Shown here: piece after piece, positions 7,906-15,445 of the stretch
Layout of the letters: every line of letters begins with the position of its first letter
How positions within the stretch are numbered: the first letter of the stretch is position 1
Assembly (NCBI GenBank): GCA_028874315.1
Contig: JAPPKM010000019.1
Coordinates: 1-53,436, forward strand
Source: Chloroflexota bacterium
GTDB taxonomy: Bacteria; Chloroflexota; UBA11872
Direction of reading: 5' to 3'
Length of the DNA: 53,436 bases
Notes under the pieces: model-generated
Databases searched by the model: none
Told to the model about the DNA's origin: nothing
The model's input: the letters and a program-made list of their open reading frames with translations, nothing else
Position numbers and translations under genes: made by a program

Positions 7906-9203
7906 TCCGCCAGGTCCTCGACCCGAATCACGCTGGCGACCGAGGCCACCACGTCCAGATCCGCAATGGCGGACAGCGCGCCTTGCACCGCCGCTTCCTG
8001 GGCCTCGTGCGTCAGGAACACCAGCTCCGCGCGGCCCGCGTTTTCGTCCACTTCCTTCTGGATGACCGAGGCGATGCTGATGGCGTGCTCGCCGCAGACG
8101 GTGCCGATGCTGGCCAGGACCCCCGGCTGATCCTTCGCCCAGAGTCGGAAGTAGTAACGCGAGCGCACCTCCGGCATCGGCAAGACGCAAAGGTCGCCGT
8201 CCAGCGACATGGGAATCCGGTCGTGCACCGCGCGTCGAATGTTGTGTCCCAGGTCGATCAGGTCGGCCACGATGGCGCTCGAGGTGGGCTCTGGGCCTGC
8301 ACCTCGGCCGATGAACAGAGCACGGCCCAGCAAATCGCCGTCCAGCAGCACGGCATTAAAAACCCCGTCCACCTGGGCCAGCAGCACGTCCCGCTGAATC
8401 AGCGCCGGATGCACCCGGGCCTCGAAGCCGTTGGGCGCCCGCTTGGCGATGGCCAGCAGCTTGATGCCGTAGCCCAACTCCGCCGCGTACCGGAAGTCCG
8501 CCGCGCTGATGCGCGTGATGCCCTCGCGATAGACATCCTCAGGGCTGACGGCGCAGTTGAACGCCAGCGAGGCCAGGATCACCAGCTTGTACGCCGCGTC
8601 GATGCCTTCGATGTCGTTGGTGGGGTCCGGCTCGGCGTATCCCAACCGCTGCGCGTCGGCCAGGGCGGCCTCGAAGTCCACACCGCCCGAGGCCATCTCG
8701 GTCAGGATGTAGTTCGTCGTCCCGTTGATGATCGCGTGCACTTCACGGATCTGGTTGGCCGCCAGGTCCTGGCGGAACGGTCCGATCACCGGGATGCCGC
8801 CGCCCACGCTGGCCTCAAAGTAAAGATCGCGACCTTGCGCCGTGGCCAGTTCCAGCAACTCGATCCCGTGCGTGGCCATCACTTCCTTGTTGGCGGTGAC
8901 CACGTGCTTGCCGGATTCGAGCGCCCGCCTGATGTACGTATTCGCGGGCTCGACGCCGCCCATCAGTTCAACCACGACTTCGATGGTCTCGTCGTTGAGC
9001 ACGTCGTCCACGTTGACGGTGAGCTGAGACTCGTCAAGCGGAACGTCCCGCTTACGGTTGGGATCACGGATCAGCGCGCGCCGAACCTGGAACGAGCGGC
9101 CGATCTGGCGCTCCAGAAAGCCGGTTCGCTCGCTGACCGTTCGAACCACGGCCGAACCGACCGTTCCCAATCCCAGGAACCCAAGGCCGATCTCTGCGGA
9201 CAT
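7902..9203 (-). CDS. hom: homoserine dehydrogenase (with ACT domain)
   Basis: 433 aa. It reduces aspartate semialdehyde to homoserine with NAD(P)H, at the branch to threonine and methionine. The N-terminal Rossmann motif is IGLGFLGLGTVGSAVV. The catalytic region includes HVVTANKEVMATHG (catalytic Lys), GGGIPVIGPFRQDLAANQIREVHAIINGTTNYILTEM and AEPDPTNDIEGIDAAYKLVILA. A C-terminal ACT domain (about 350-430, YYFRLWAKDQPGVLASIGTVCGEHAISIASV) suggests threonine feedback control. ATG 9203 is chosen because GAGGGG lies about 4 bases upstream; an in-frame GTG at 9221 is less likely. thrC follows with a 4-base overlap. Confidence 0.95.
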   Translation of the reverse strand: MSAEIGLGFLGLGTVGSAVVRTVSERTGFLERQIGRSFQVRRALIRDPNRKRDVPLDESQLTVNVDDVLNDETIEVVVELMGGVEPANTYIRRALESGKHVVTANKEVMATHGIELLELATAQGRDLYFEASVGGGIPVIGPFRQDLAANQIREVHAIINGTTNYILTEMASGGVDFEAALADAQRLGYAEPDPTNDIEGIDAAYKLVILASLAFNCAVSPEDVYREGITRISAADFRYAAELGYGIKLLAIAKRAPNGFEARVHPALIQRDVLLAQVDGVFNAVLLDGDLLGRALFIGRGAGPEPTSSAIVADLIDLGHNIRRAVHDRIPMSLDGDLCVLPMPEVRSRYYFRLWAKDQPGVLASIGTVCGEHAISIASVIQKEVDENAGRAELVFLTHEAQEAAVQGALSAIADLDVVASVASVIRVEDLAE

Positions 9204-9330
9204 CCGCCCCTCGCTGCTCACGGAAATTGCCGCGTGAAGAATAACCCCGCTTGACCAGAGTCAGGCCGGCTATCGGAGGTTCCTGTCCAGGCCGTCCACG
9301 AACAACGAACCGTCGCCCTGCGACCGGCCA

Positions 9331-10494
9331 TTACGGCCTCCGCGGCGAAGTGACGGTACGGCGGTAGGCGTAGCCCAACAGCACCCGCGCCACACCGGCC
9401 ACGGGCAGGGCAATCACCATGCCCGTGATGCCCCAGATTTGCAGACCCGCAAAAATGGCGAAGAGCGCGATCAGCGGATGAACGCGCACCACCCGGCCCA
9501 CCACGTTCGGAATCACGAAATAGTCCTCGAGCTGCCGCAGCACCGTGTACATCACGGCCACAACTACACCAGCCACCCAACCCGGCCAGCCGAAGTTATT
9601 GGCCGTGACCAGGGCCAATCCGATAGGCGGAATGGCCGCCATGATCGGGCCGAAAACCGGGATCAACTCCAGGAATCCCGTGGCGATGGCCAGAATCACG
9701 GCAAACGGGATGCCGATGATCGACAGCCCGATGAACGTGGTCACGCTCATGATCACCACCAGGATGATCTCGCCGCGGATGAACCCGCCGAGGACGCTGT
9801 TGATGCGGACGATCAACTCTTCGGTCTCGGTCCGCGGACCCGGTGGAATCCGTTCCAGGAGCCCCCGGAAGAGCTCGGGACCGGCCAGCAGCAGGTAGCC
9901 GGCCGCGACCACGGCCAGCACACCGTGAATGAGCAGGTTGAAGGCACTGCGGAACGCGCTGACCGCCTGTGAGGCATCGGTCAGCATGCTCGTCGCGCCC
10001 GCTGTCAGCCCGTCGATCACGTCCTGCACAACCAGCGGCTGCCCCAGGAACTCTGCGGGTAGGGCGGTTTCGAGGTCCGCAATAATCGACGGAAGCTCCG
10101 TCGTCAGACGGTCGAGTTCGTCGACCACACGCGGAATGATCAGGAAGCCCAGCAGGGTCAGAAGTCCGATACCCAGGGCATAGAAAATCGCCACCGCCGC
10201 TGGACGCGGGACGCGGGCCAGCCGCACCAGCCCGTTAACGGCCGGGTTGAAGACGTACGCGAAGATTCCGGCCCACACAAACGGGCCCACAATCTCCCGC
10301 GCGCCCCACAACACCAGACCCGCCAGGATCGCAATGAACATCGCCACCGTGCGCCGCGTCCGCGGCGACCAGCGATAGACCGGCTGCTCGCCGGCTGCGG
10401 ACGCGCCGTTAGCCGGTGGGTCGGGCGGTCGTGGGTCTGGTGTCTGCTGGTCGGACGGCGAGGCCGAGGCCTCGGTCGGGTCGGGTTCCGACAC
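9331..10494 (-). CDS. AI-2E family transporter (PerM-like membrane protein)
   Basis: 387 aa integral membrane protein of the AI-2E/PerM superfamily. A Pro/Ser-rich cytoplasmic N-terminus of about 45 residues precedes two adjacent hydrophobic segments (about 50-100). Then come a segment at 105-130, a long hydrophilic helix-rich stretch (about 135-190) and a cluster of four or five segments (about 200-375) that holds the family hallmark FLELIPVFGPIMAAIPPI. Members transport quorum signals, Na+/H+ or polyisoprenoid carriers depending on lineage, so the substrate is unknown. Start is GTG. Nothing around it indicates a partner. Confidence 0.88.
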   Translation of the reverse strand: MSEPDPTEASASPSDQQTPDPRPPDPPANGASAAGEQPVYRWSPRTRRTVAMFIAILAGLVLWGAREIVGPFVWAGIFAYVFNPAVNGLVRLARVPRPAAVAIFYALGIGLLTLLGFLIIPRVVDELDRLTTELPSIIADLETALPAEFLGQPLVVQDVIDGLTAGATSMLTDASQAVSAFRSAFNLLIHGVLAVVAAGYLLLAGPELFRGLLERIPPGPRTETEELIVRINSVLGGFIRGEIILVVIMSVTTFIGLSIIGIPFAVILAIATGFLELIPVFGPIMAAIPPIGLALVTANNFGWPGWVAGVVVAVMYTVLRQLEDYFVIPNVVGRVVRVHPLIALFAIFAGLQIWGITGMVIALPVAGVARVLLGYAYRRTVTSPRRP

Positions 10495-10566
10495 CGTGCT
10501 CGGTTCGGAGATTGGGGGACGTGCGTCGATGGTAGACGACCATCGGCTCCGGCGGGACAGTTCTTG

Positions 10567-11724
10567 TCAGCCCGAGGCCGGCCTTCCCGCGCGCAACTCG
10601 GTGGAGGAAACGTCGACTCGCAACTCCCCGGCTGGAATCGCCTCGAACAACCCGGCGAATTCAGAAGGCATCGTCAGGTCGCGCAGTTGAAGAAAGCGGC
10701 CGTGCTCAAGGCGACCGGCCACCACAAACTTCGACCCCACGGACCGCAACTCGCGCAGCGCGCCGTGCATGGCCTCTACTCCGCCGTAGTAGACCGGATC
10801 CACGATTCGTCGCGCCGTGTCGGCCCCAACCACAAACGCCGTGCCCGGCAGCAGGCGGGCCTTTTCCACGAAGGTCGGGGCGGCCGTGAGCACCAGGCCA
10901 GCGCGACCACGAAACTGTGCGGCTCGTCGCAACGCCTCGACCGTGGGTAAGGGCGGCTTGTCCACGTTGGTGATCGACAGTTCGTACGCGACCGGATCAC
11001 CGAACCGCCGCCGCGCCGCCTCCAACAGCGCCTGGTGCGCCGCATGCCACGGATTGAACGACCCGGGCACCAGCGCCGTCGGGATCTGTCCGCCCGGCCG
11101 CCGCCGGCCGTCGGGGTAGGCGGTCACCCAGGGCTGTGTGCCGTCATGGACGACCGCCAATTCATCAGCGTCGATGAGGACTCTGCGACTCACGGAGGCA
11201 AGGCCGGACCCGGCCGGTTCGCGCCAGGGGGCCACACCCACCGCGTCCGCCAACAACCCCACGATCACTCGCTCGGCGGCGCTCTCCTGCGCCTGCCGAT
11301 TGGCGTGACGGGTTGAGAACTGCAACTCGAGTGCAACGGTTCGCGACCCATCAAACGCTGCCACGTGCAGCCGGTCCTCTCCCCGCCGCACCCGGTCCGT
11401 GGCCAGCGCCGCCGTGGCCCCCAATCCGACTACCGGGAATGAGGCATCGGGTCGAAGCTCCACGGCCCGACCGAAAGCCCGCCGCGCCATTAGTTGGGCC
11501 GTCTCGGGCGAGCACGCCTGCGCCGGCGCCTCGCCCAGGTAATTCGCCACCGCCGCAGGTCCATACGGCACCGCAACATCCAGCACCGTGCGCGACCCAC
11601 CTGGCCGCCGCAGCAACAACGGAATCGCCCCCGTCCTGCCCCCCGTCAGGACCAGCGCCGCCGCCGTGCGCGACGCGTGAATGCAATGCACCAGCCCATC
11701 CAAACCGCCTTCTACGGCGGACAC
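10567..11724 (-). CDS. CinA-like domain fused to HIGH-type nucleotidylyltransferase
   Basis: 385 aa, two parts. Residues 1-165 resemble the CinA C-terminal (NMN deamidase-like) fold: SRTAAALVLTGG, TVLDVAVPYGPAAVANYLG, MARRAFGRAVEL and VVGLGATAALATDR, close to CinA's 'vs.Ea..aMA.ga...a...iavTGiaGp'. Residues 215-380 form a nucleotidylyltransferase domain: GSFNPWHAAH (221-230, in the place of GxFxPxHxGH), FVVGADTARRIVD (298-310), and VSSTELR (372-378), the NadD-like 'iSST.iR' nucleotide-binding end. A role in NAD or nicotinamide-nucleotide repair is inferred. It starts seven bases after the Rieske gene ends, in the same operon. Confidence 0.78.
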   Translation of the reverse strand: MSAVEGGLDGLVHCIHASRTAAALVLTGGRTGAIPLLLRRPGGSRTVLDVAVPYGPAAVANYLGEAPAQACSPETAQLMARRAFGRAVELRPDASFPVVGLGATAALATDRVRRGEDRLHVAAFDGSRTVALELQFSTRHANRQAQESAAERVIVGLLADAVGVAPWREPAGSGLASVSRRVLIDADELAVVHDGTQPWVTAYPDGRRRPGGQIPTALVPGSFNPWHAAHQALLEAARRRFGDPVAYELSITNVDKPPLPTVEALRRAAQFRGRAGLVLTAAPTFVEKARLLPGTAFVVGADTARRIVDPVYYGGVEAMHGALRELRSVGSKFVVAGRLEHGRFLQLRDLTMPSEFAGLFEAIPAGELRVDVSSTELRAGRPASG

Positions 11725-11731
11725 GCTCGAA

Positions 11732-12088
11732 CTACGCCAGGTCCAGAAGCACGCGGCCGTCCGCCACCCGCACCGGGTACACGCGCACCCGCGCCCGCTC
11801 CGGGTCGGCCAGCGCGCGGCCGGTGGCCATGTCGAAGATCCAGCCGTGCCACGGGCATTGCAGCAGCGTCCGTCCGCCTATCTGGTACTCGATGTGGCTG
11901 CCTACCGACTCCGCGTGAACGTTGCCCTTGCACCGGCCGGACGATAGCCGCGCCCCCTGGTGGGCGCACACGTCACGGGCGGCAAAAAACTCCCGGCCCG
12001 AATTCACGACCACAAAGCCGCGGCCCTCGATCTCGACGCGCGTGGGCTGGCCGACCTCGAAGTCGGCCTGCGCCCCTACGTCATGCAC
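11732..12088 (-). CDS. Rieske [2Fe-2S] ferredoxin-like protein
   Basis: 118 aa, single domain. The two halves of the Rieske cluster motif are clear: CAHQGARL (C-x-H) and CPWHGWIFD (C-x2-H), about 40 residues apart with a typical beta-sandwich between. It has no oxygenase catalytic domain, membrane anchor or Tat signal, so it is a soluble ferredoxin-type component or a free-standing relative of oxygenase N-termini. The start GTG 12088 lies inside the end of the amidohydrolase gene (8-base overlap), which suggests coupled translation and a shared pathway. The substrate system is unknown. Confidence 0.9.
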   Translation of the reverse strand: MHDVGAQADFEVGQPTRVEIEGRGFVVVNSGREFFAARDVCAHQGARLSSGRCKGNVHAESVGSHIEYQIGGRTLLQCPWHGWIFDMATGRALADPERARVRVYPVRVADGRVLLDLA

Positions 12089-13193
12089 GCTCGAAGTCGT
12101 AAAACGCCGTGGCGTTGTCCGCCATGATCTTCTGCCGCAGCTCGCCCCGCACCACCGATGGCAGCGCGCGGTCCGGCGCGTCGAAGTCCCAGTGCGGGTA
12201 GTCGGTGGCGAACATCAGGAAGTCGTCCCGCCCGATCATGTCGAAGATCTGCAGCAGGTGCTGCGGGTTCGGCGGCTCGTCCATCGGCTGCGTCGTCATC
12301 CGGAAATGCTCCAGGATGTACTCGCTCGGCAGCTTGCGCAGCCACGGCACTTCCTCTTTCAGCCCCTTGTAATTCTTGTCGAACCGCCACATCAGCGGCG
12401 GCATCCACGAGAACCCGCCCTCGATCAGCGCAATCCGCAGGTTCGGCAGCCGCTCGAAGATGCCTTCCGACACCAGGCTCAACACCTGCGCCTCGAACGC
12501 CTGCGTCATGCCCGTATGGTCTTCCAGGTAATACGACGGCCAGCCGGTCGCCGTAATCGGGTGGTTCCCCCACCCGCCAAAGTGAACGCCAACCGGCAGG
12601 TCCATATCGGCGGCCGCCTCGAACAGCGGGTAGTAGTGCCGCTTCCCGTACGGTGCGTTGCCGCGAACCGTGAGAATCACCTGCACGAATCGTCCGTCCT
12701 TGCCGCAGCGACGAATCTCCTCCGCCGCCGCCTCCGGGATCTGCGGCGTCACCGTGATGGAGCTCCGCCAGCGCTCGTCGCTGTCCAGCCACACGTGCCG
12801 CTGCCACTCGTTCACTGCGCGGGCCAACGCGATGCTGAAGTCGTCGTTATGCACGTGACCCGCCGCGTACAGCGGCGTCAGGATCCCAAACTGCATGTCC
12901 CACTCGTCCAGCAGCTGCTCACGAACGAAGTCGGGATCCGCACCGGGCTTTAGCCCGTTCGGCGGCCACGCGTCGCGTCGCGCGGCATTCTCGTAGCCCT
13001 TCGGGTACTGCGTGCCCGGCGGCGCCGCAAAGCCGGATTGCTTGATGTACTGCACCCACCGGTCCGACATGAACGGGGTCAGGTCGTGAATCGTGTTCGG
13101 ATACGGATGAACGTCGCAGTCGATAACAGTCAGCGAGGTACGGCCGTTCGCGGCCTCCGCAGCCGCCGGCGCGTCAAGGACAGCCTGTGCCAT
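12081..13193 (-). CDS. amidohydrolase family protein (PF04909-type TIM barrel)
   Basis: 370 aa, metal-dependent hydrolase or decarboxylase of the amidohydrolase-2 group. The N-terminus carries TVIDCDVHPYPN, where the usual HxH of strand 1 is DVH. Later expected ligands lie in GVHFGGWGNHP (about 195-205) and FATDYPHWDFDAPD (about 335-348). ALIEGGFSWMPPLMWRFDKNYKGL is the family's 'E.g..W.p....r.D' block. Such proteins hydrolyse or decarboxylate aromatic acids and related compounds, and their substrates are rarely known from sequence. It is first in an apparent operon with the Rieske protein and the CinA/nucleotidylyltransferase fusion. The AT-richer region before HAD gives room for a divergent promoter. 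Confidence 0.9.
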   Translation of the reverse strand: MAQAVLDAPAAAEAANGRTSLTVIDCDVHPYPNTIHDLTPFMSDRWVQYIKQSGFAAPPGTQYPKGYENAARRDAWPPNGLKPGADPDFVREQLLDEWDMQFGILTPLYAAGHVHNDDFSIALARAVNEWQRHVWLDSDERWRSSITVTPQIPEAAAEEIRRCGKDGRFVQVILTVRGNAPYGKRHYYPLFEAAADMDLPVGVHFGGWGNHPITATGWPSYYLEDHTGMTQAFEAQVLSLVSEGIFERLPNLRIALIEGGFSWMPPLMWRFDKNYKGLKEEVPWLRKLPSEYILEHFRMTTQPMDEPPNPQHLLQIFDMIGRDDFLMFATDYPHWDFDAPDRALPSVVRGELRQKIMADNATAFYDFERA

Positions 13194-13292
13194 GGAACCC
13201 CTCCTTGTTGCCCGATACTCGCCACCAACTCCCCACCCGTCAAGACCCGGCGCCTAACCGTCACCAACCTTTCACTATGTGACCATGCCCCC

Positions 13293-14072
13293 ATGCACCT
13301 CCACGCCCTCCTCTTCGATCTCGACGACACCCTCATCCCCGACGAAAGCGCCTCCGAAGCCGCCTTCCTCGCCGCCTGCGCCCCCGTCGCCGACCGCTAC
13401 GGCCTCGACCCCGCCGCCGTCGCCCGCTCCGCCGGCGTTTGCGCCCGCCAGATCTGGCACGCCTCTGACCACGCGGCCTACTGCCAGTCCATCGGCATCA
13501 GCTCATGGGAAGGCCTCTGGGCCGATTTCACTGGCGACGCCCCCGACCTCCAGCGCCTCCACGCCTGGGCCCCCGCCTACCGCCGCGAAGCCTGGACCCG
13601 CGCCCTCGCCCGGCACGGCGTCAACGATCCCGACTACGCCGTAGTTCTCGCCGACCGCTTCCGCCGCGAACGCCGCAGTCGCAACGCCATGTTCCCCGAC
13701 GCCGCCCAACTCCTGCCGCAATTCGCCCGCCGTCTCCCCCTTGCCCTCGTCACCAACGGCGCCCCCGACCTCCAGCACTTCAAGATCGACGCCTCAGGCG
13801 TCGGTCCCTACTTCCAGTCGATTGTCGTCTCCGGCGAAGTCGGCATCGGCAAGCCCCACCCGGCGCCTATGCAACGCGCCCTCGAACAGCTCAACTGCGA
13901 CCCCGCCCACGCCGCCATGGTCGGCAACAACCTCAGTTCCGACATCGCCGGCGCCCAAAACACTGGCGTCCACGCCATCTGGCTCAGCCGCGACGCCACC
14001 CCGCCCACGGGCGACATCAGCCCGGATGCCGTCATCGCCAGCCTCTCCGAGCTACGTGCCCTGGTTCGCTAG
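13293..14072 (+). CDS. HAD superfamily hydrolase
   Basis: 259 aa. All four HAD motifs are present: motif I LLFDLDDTLI (nucleophile and acid/base Asp), motif II LALVTNGAP, motif III Lys in VGIGKPHPAPM, and motif IV MVGNNLSSDIAGAQNTG. An alpha-helical cap (about 25-115) makes it subclass IA, like phosphoglycolate phosphatase, YjjG or pyrimidine nucleotidases. Exact substrate unknown. The open frame continues upstream, but ATG 13293 puts motif I at the expected residue 5. It uses strongly C-ended codons, giving long shadow frames on all strands. Confidence 0.92.
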   Translation: MHLHALLFDLDDTLIPDESASEAAFLAACAPVADRYGLDPAAVARSAGVCARQIWHASDHAAYCQSIGISSWEGLWADFTGDAPDLQRLHAWAPAYRREAWTRALARHGVNDPDYAVVLADRFRRERRSRNAMFPDAAQLLPQFARRLPLALVTNGAPDLQHFKIDASGVGPYFQSIVVSGEVGIGKPHPAPMQRALEQLNCDPAHAAMVGNNLSSDIAGAQNTGVHAIWLSRDATPPTGDISPDAVIASLSELRALVR

Positions 14073-14127
14073 CTGCATCGGCGGCAGGGGTTTGAGACGT
14101 GGCCGACAGGAGGGCCGGCGGCCGCGC

Positions 14128-15306
14128 CTAGCTGTCCGCCGACGACCCGGCCGCCTCCGGGCGTTCGAGCGGATCGCCGACCCGCCTGAATAGGAGCCTG
14201 ATCAGCGGCCAGGTTGCCAGCACGAGCGCAGCGAGTGTGCGCACGACCCAGAGAACAGGTCGCGTGAGGGGCAGCACGAACTCCACGAGATAGACAGGGA
14301 TGATCCACGCAGCGACCCGAGGTCGGGCGGCAAGGATCAGGCCGGTCGTCAGAGGGAGAACGTAGTAGCGACCATGGCCGAGCAGCAGCGCGAACGCATA
14401 GGCCACCGACACGCGGAACATGCCCCAGCGAGGATCACGGCTCAGCCAGCCAACCAGCGGCGCAGTCGCCAGGACCACGAGCATTGGCCAATCCTGCGGC
14501 CCTCGAAGCGCATCGGGCATCTCGACTCCGAATGCGCGTGTGAATCCCCAGAAGACGGGTAGTCCATCGCCCCGGTCTTGCAGGTGTCCGACGACGGCCC
14601 AGTGCACGGCAGCCGCGTCTCGAATCAGAAACGGTCCAACCACCAGGACACCGATCGCCACCGCGCCGGTTGCGTAGTCGGCAAGGGGCCGAGGCCCTCG
14701 GCGGGCGTAGTAACCGGCGAGCACCAGGGCCGGCAGAGCAAATTCGGACCGCGTGACAATGCTCAGGCCTAACAGCGCACCCGCCTGCCAGGGCATCGCG
14801 AGCCTGAGAACCGCGGCCACCAAAAAAAACGCCGCAACAGCCGAGGCATGGCCGTTCAGGGCTCCCGCCTCTAAAACCCAGGGCGTGAACAACCAGAGAA
14901 CGCCAATGCCTAGCGACAACGGCCGGGACAACCCTTGCTTGTGGGCCAGGAGTATGAAGAGCCAGGCCGTTGCGACCTCGAAAATGTGCACGATGACCTT
15001 GACCGCCAGAATTCGGTCCCAGCCTTGAGCGTCAAACACTCGCTGCAGGGGGGCCAGAAGCATGGGAAAGAGCGGAAGATGCGCGTACGTGAAGGTCTGG
15101 TCCGACACGCTGGCGTAATAGTCGAAGTGGTCGGGTGTATAGAGGACCTCCGCGAACGCGAAGAAGTGCTGGAGATCGCCGTACAGAAACGTCTTGCCCT
15201 CAAGCGAACGCAGCGTTAGCGCAACCGCCAGAGCCGCCAATCCAAGCGCAGCGAGAACCGGCCGCCGATCGAGGCGCGCAGTGACCGCGTCGATGCGCGA
15301 TATCAC
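14128..15306 (-). CDS. polytopic membrane protein, GT-C glycosyltransferase-like
   Basis: 392 aa with about 9-10 hydrophobic segments. After the first segment comes an acidic loop with GKTFLYGDLQHFFAFAEVLYTPDHFDYYASVSDQTF, followed by TYAHLPLFPMLLAPLQ. A D-containing first loop followed by a 'Y.y.PL.p.l..p' element is the pattern of GT-C mannosyl/arabinosyl-transferases acting on lipid-linked sugars at the membrane. A later HGRYYVLPLTTGLILA segment also fits. The family was not identified precisely, so the enzymatic role is inference. It is divergent from the FtsH-like gene, across a gap of 139 bp. Confidence 0.72.
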   Translation of the reverse strand: MISRIDAVTARLDRRPVLAALGLAALAVALTLRSLEGKTFLYGDLQHFFAFAEVLYTPDHFDYYASVSDQTFTYAHLPLFPMLLAPLQRVFDAQGWDRILAVKVIVHIFEVATAWLFILLAHKQGLSRPLSLGIGVLWLFTPWVLEAGALNGHASAVAAFFLVAAVLRLAMPWQAGALLGLSIVTRSEFALPALVLAGYYARRGPRPLADYATGAVAIGVLVVGPFLIRDAAAVHWAVVGHLQDRGDGLPVFWGFTRAFGVEMPDALRGPQDWPMLVVLATAPLVGWLSRDPRWGMFRVSVAYAFALLLGHGRYYVLPLTTGLILAARPRVAAWIIPVYLVEFVLPLTRPVLWVVRTLAALVLATWPLIRLLFRRVGDPLERPEAAGSSADS

Positions 15307-15363
15307 GGTTGTATATCTCGTCCGGGAGTAATGTTCGACACCTTACGGCCCCTGCGTCGCAGC

Positions 15364-15369
15364 TATACT
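15364..15369 (+). promoter_or_regulatory. TATACT -10-like element upstream of the FtsH-like gene
   Basis: TATACT 77 bases before the start codon, in the divergent gap. TTACGG lies 15 bases upstream, a short spacing for a -35. The same hexamer occurs upstream of several other genes in the window. Confidence 0.3.
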
Positions 15370-15445
15370 TCAATACTCCCCGCGGGCGGCTTGCCGGGTG
15401 TCCGGCGCCCGCCGGGAACGAATGTCCCGGAACTGAGGTGTGGCA

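Noticed and set aside
7288..9254. Long plus-strand frames of 280 and 496 aa over hom and thrC
   Set aside because: Opposite strand of two confirmed biosynthetic genes; no motif.
11922..12953. 343-aa plus-strand frame over the amidohydrolase
   Set aside because: Arg/His/Pro/Gln-rich shadow.
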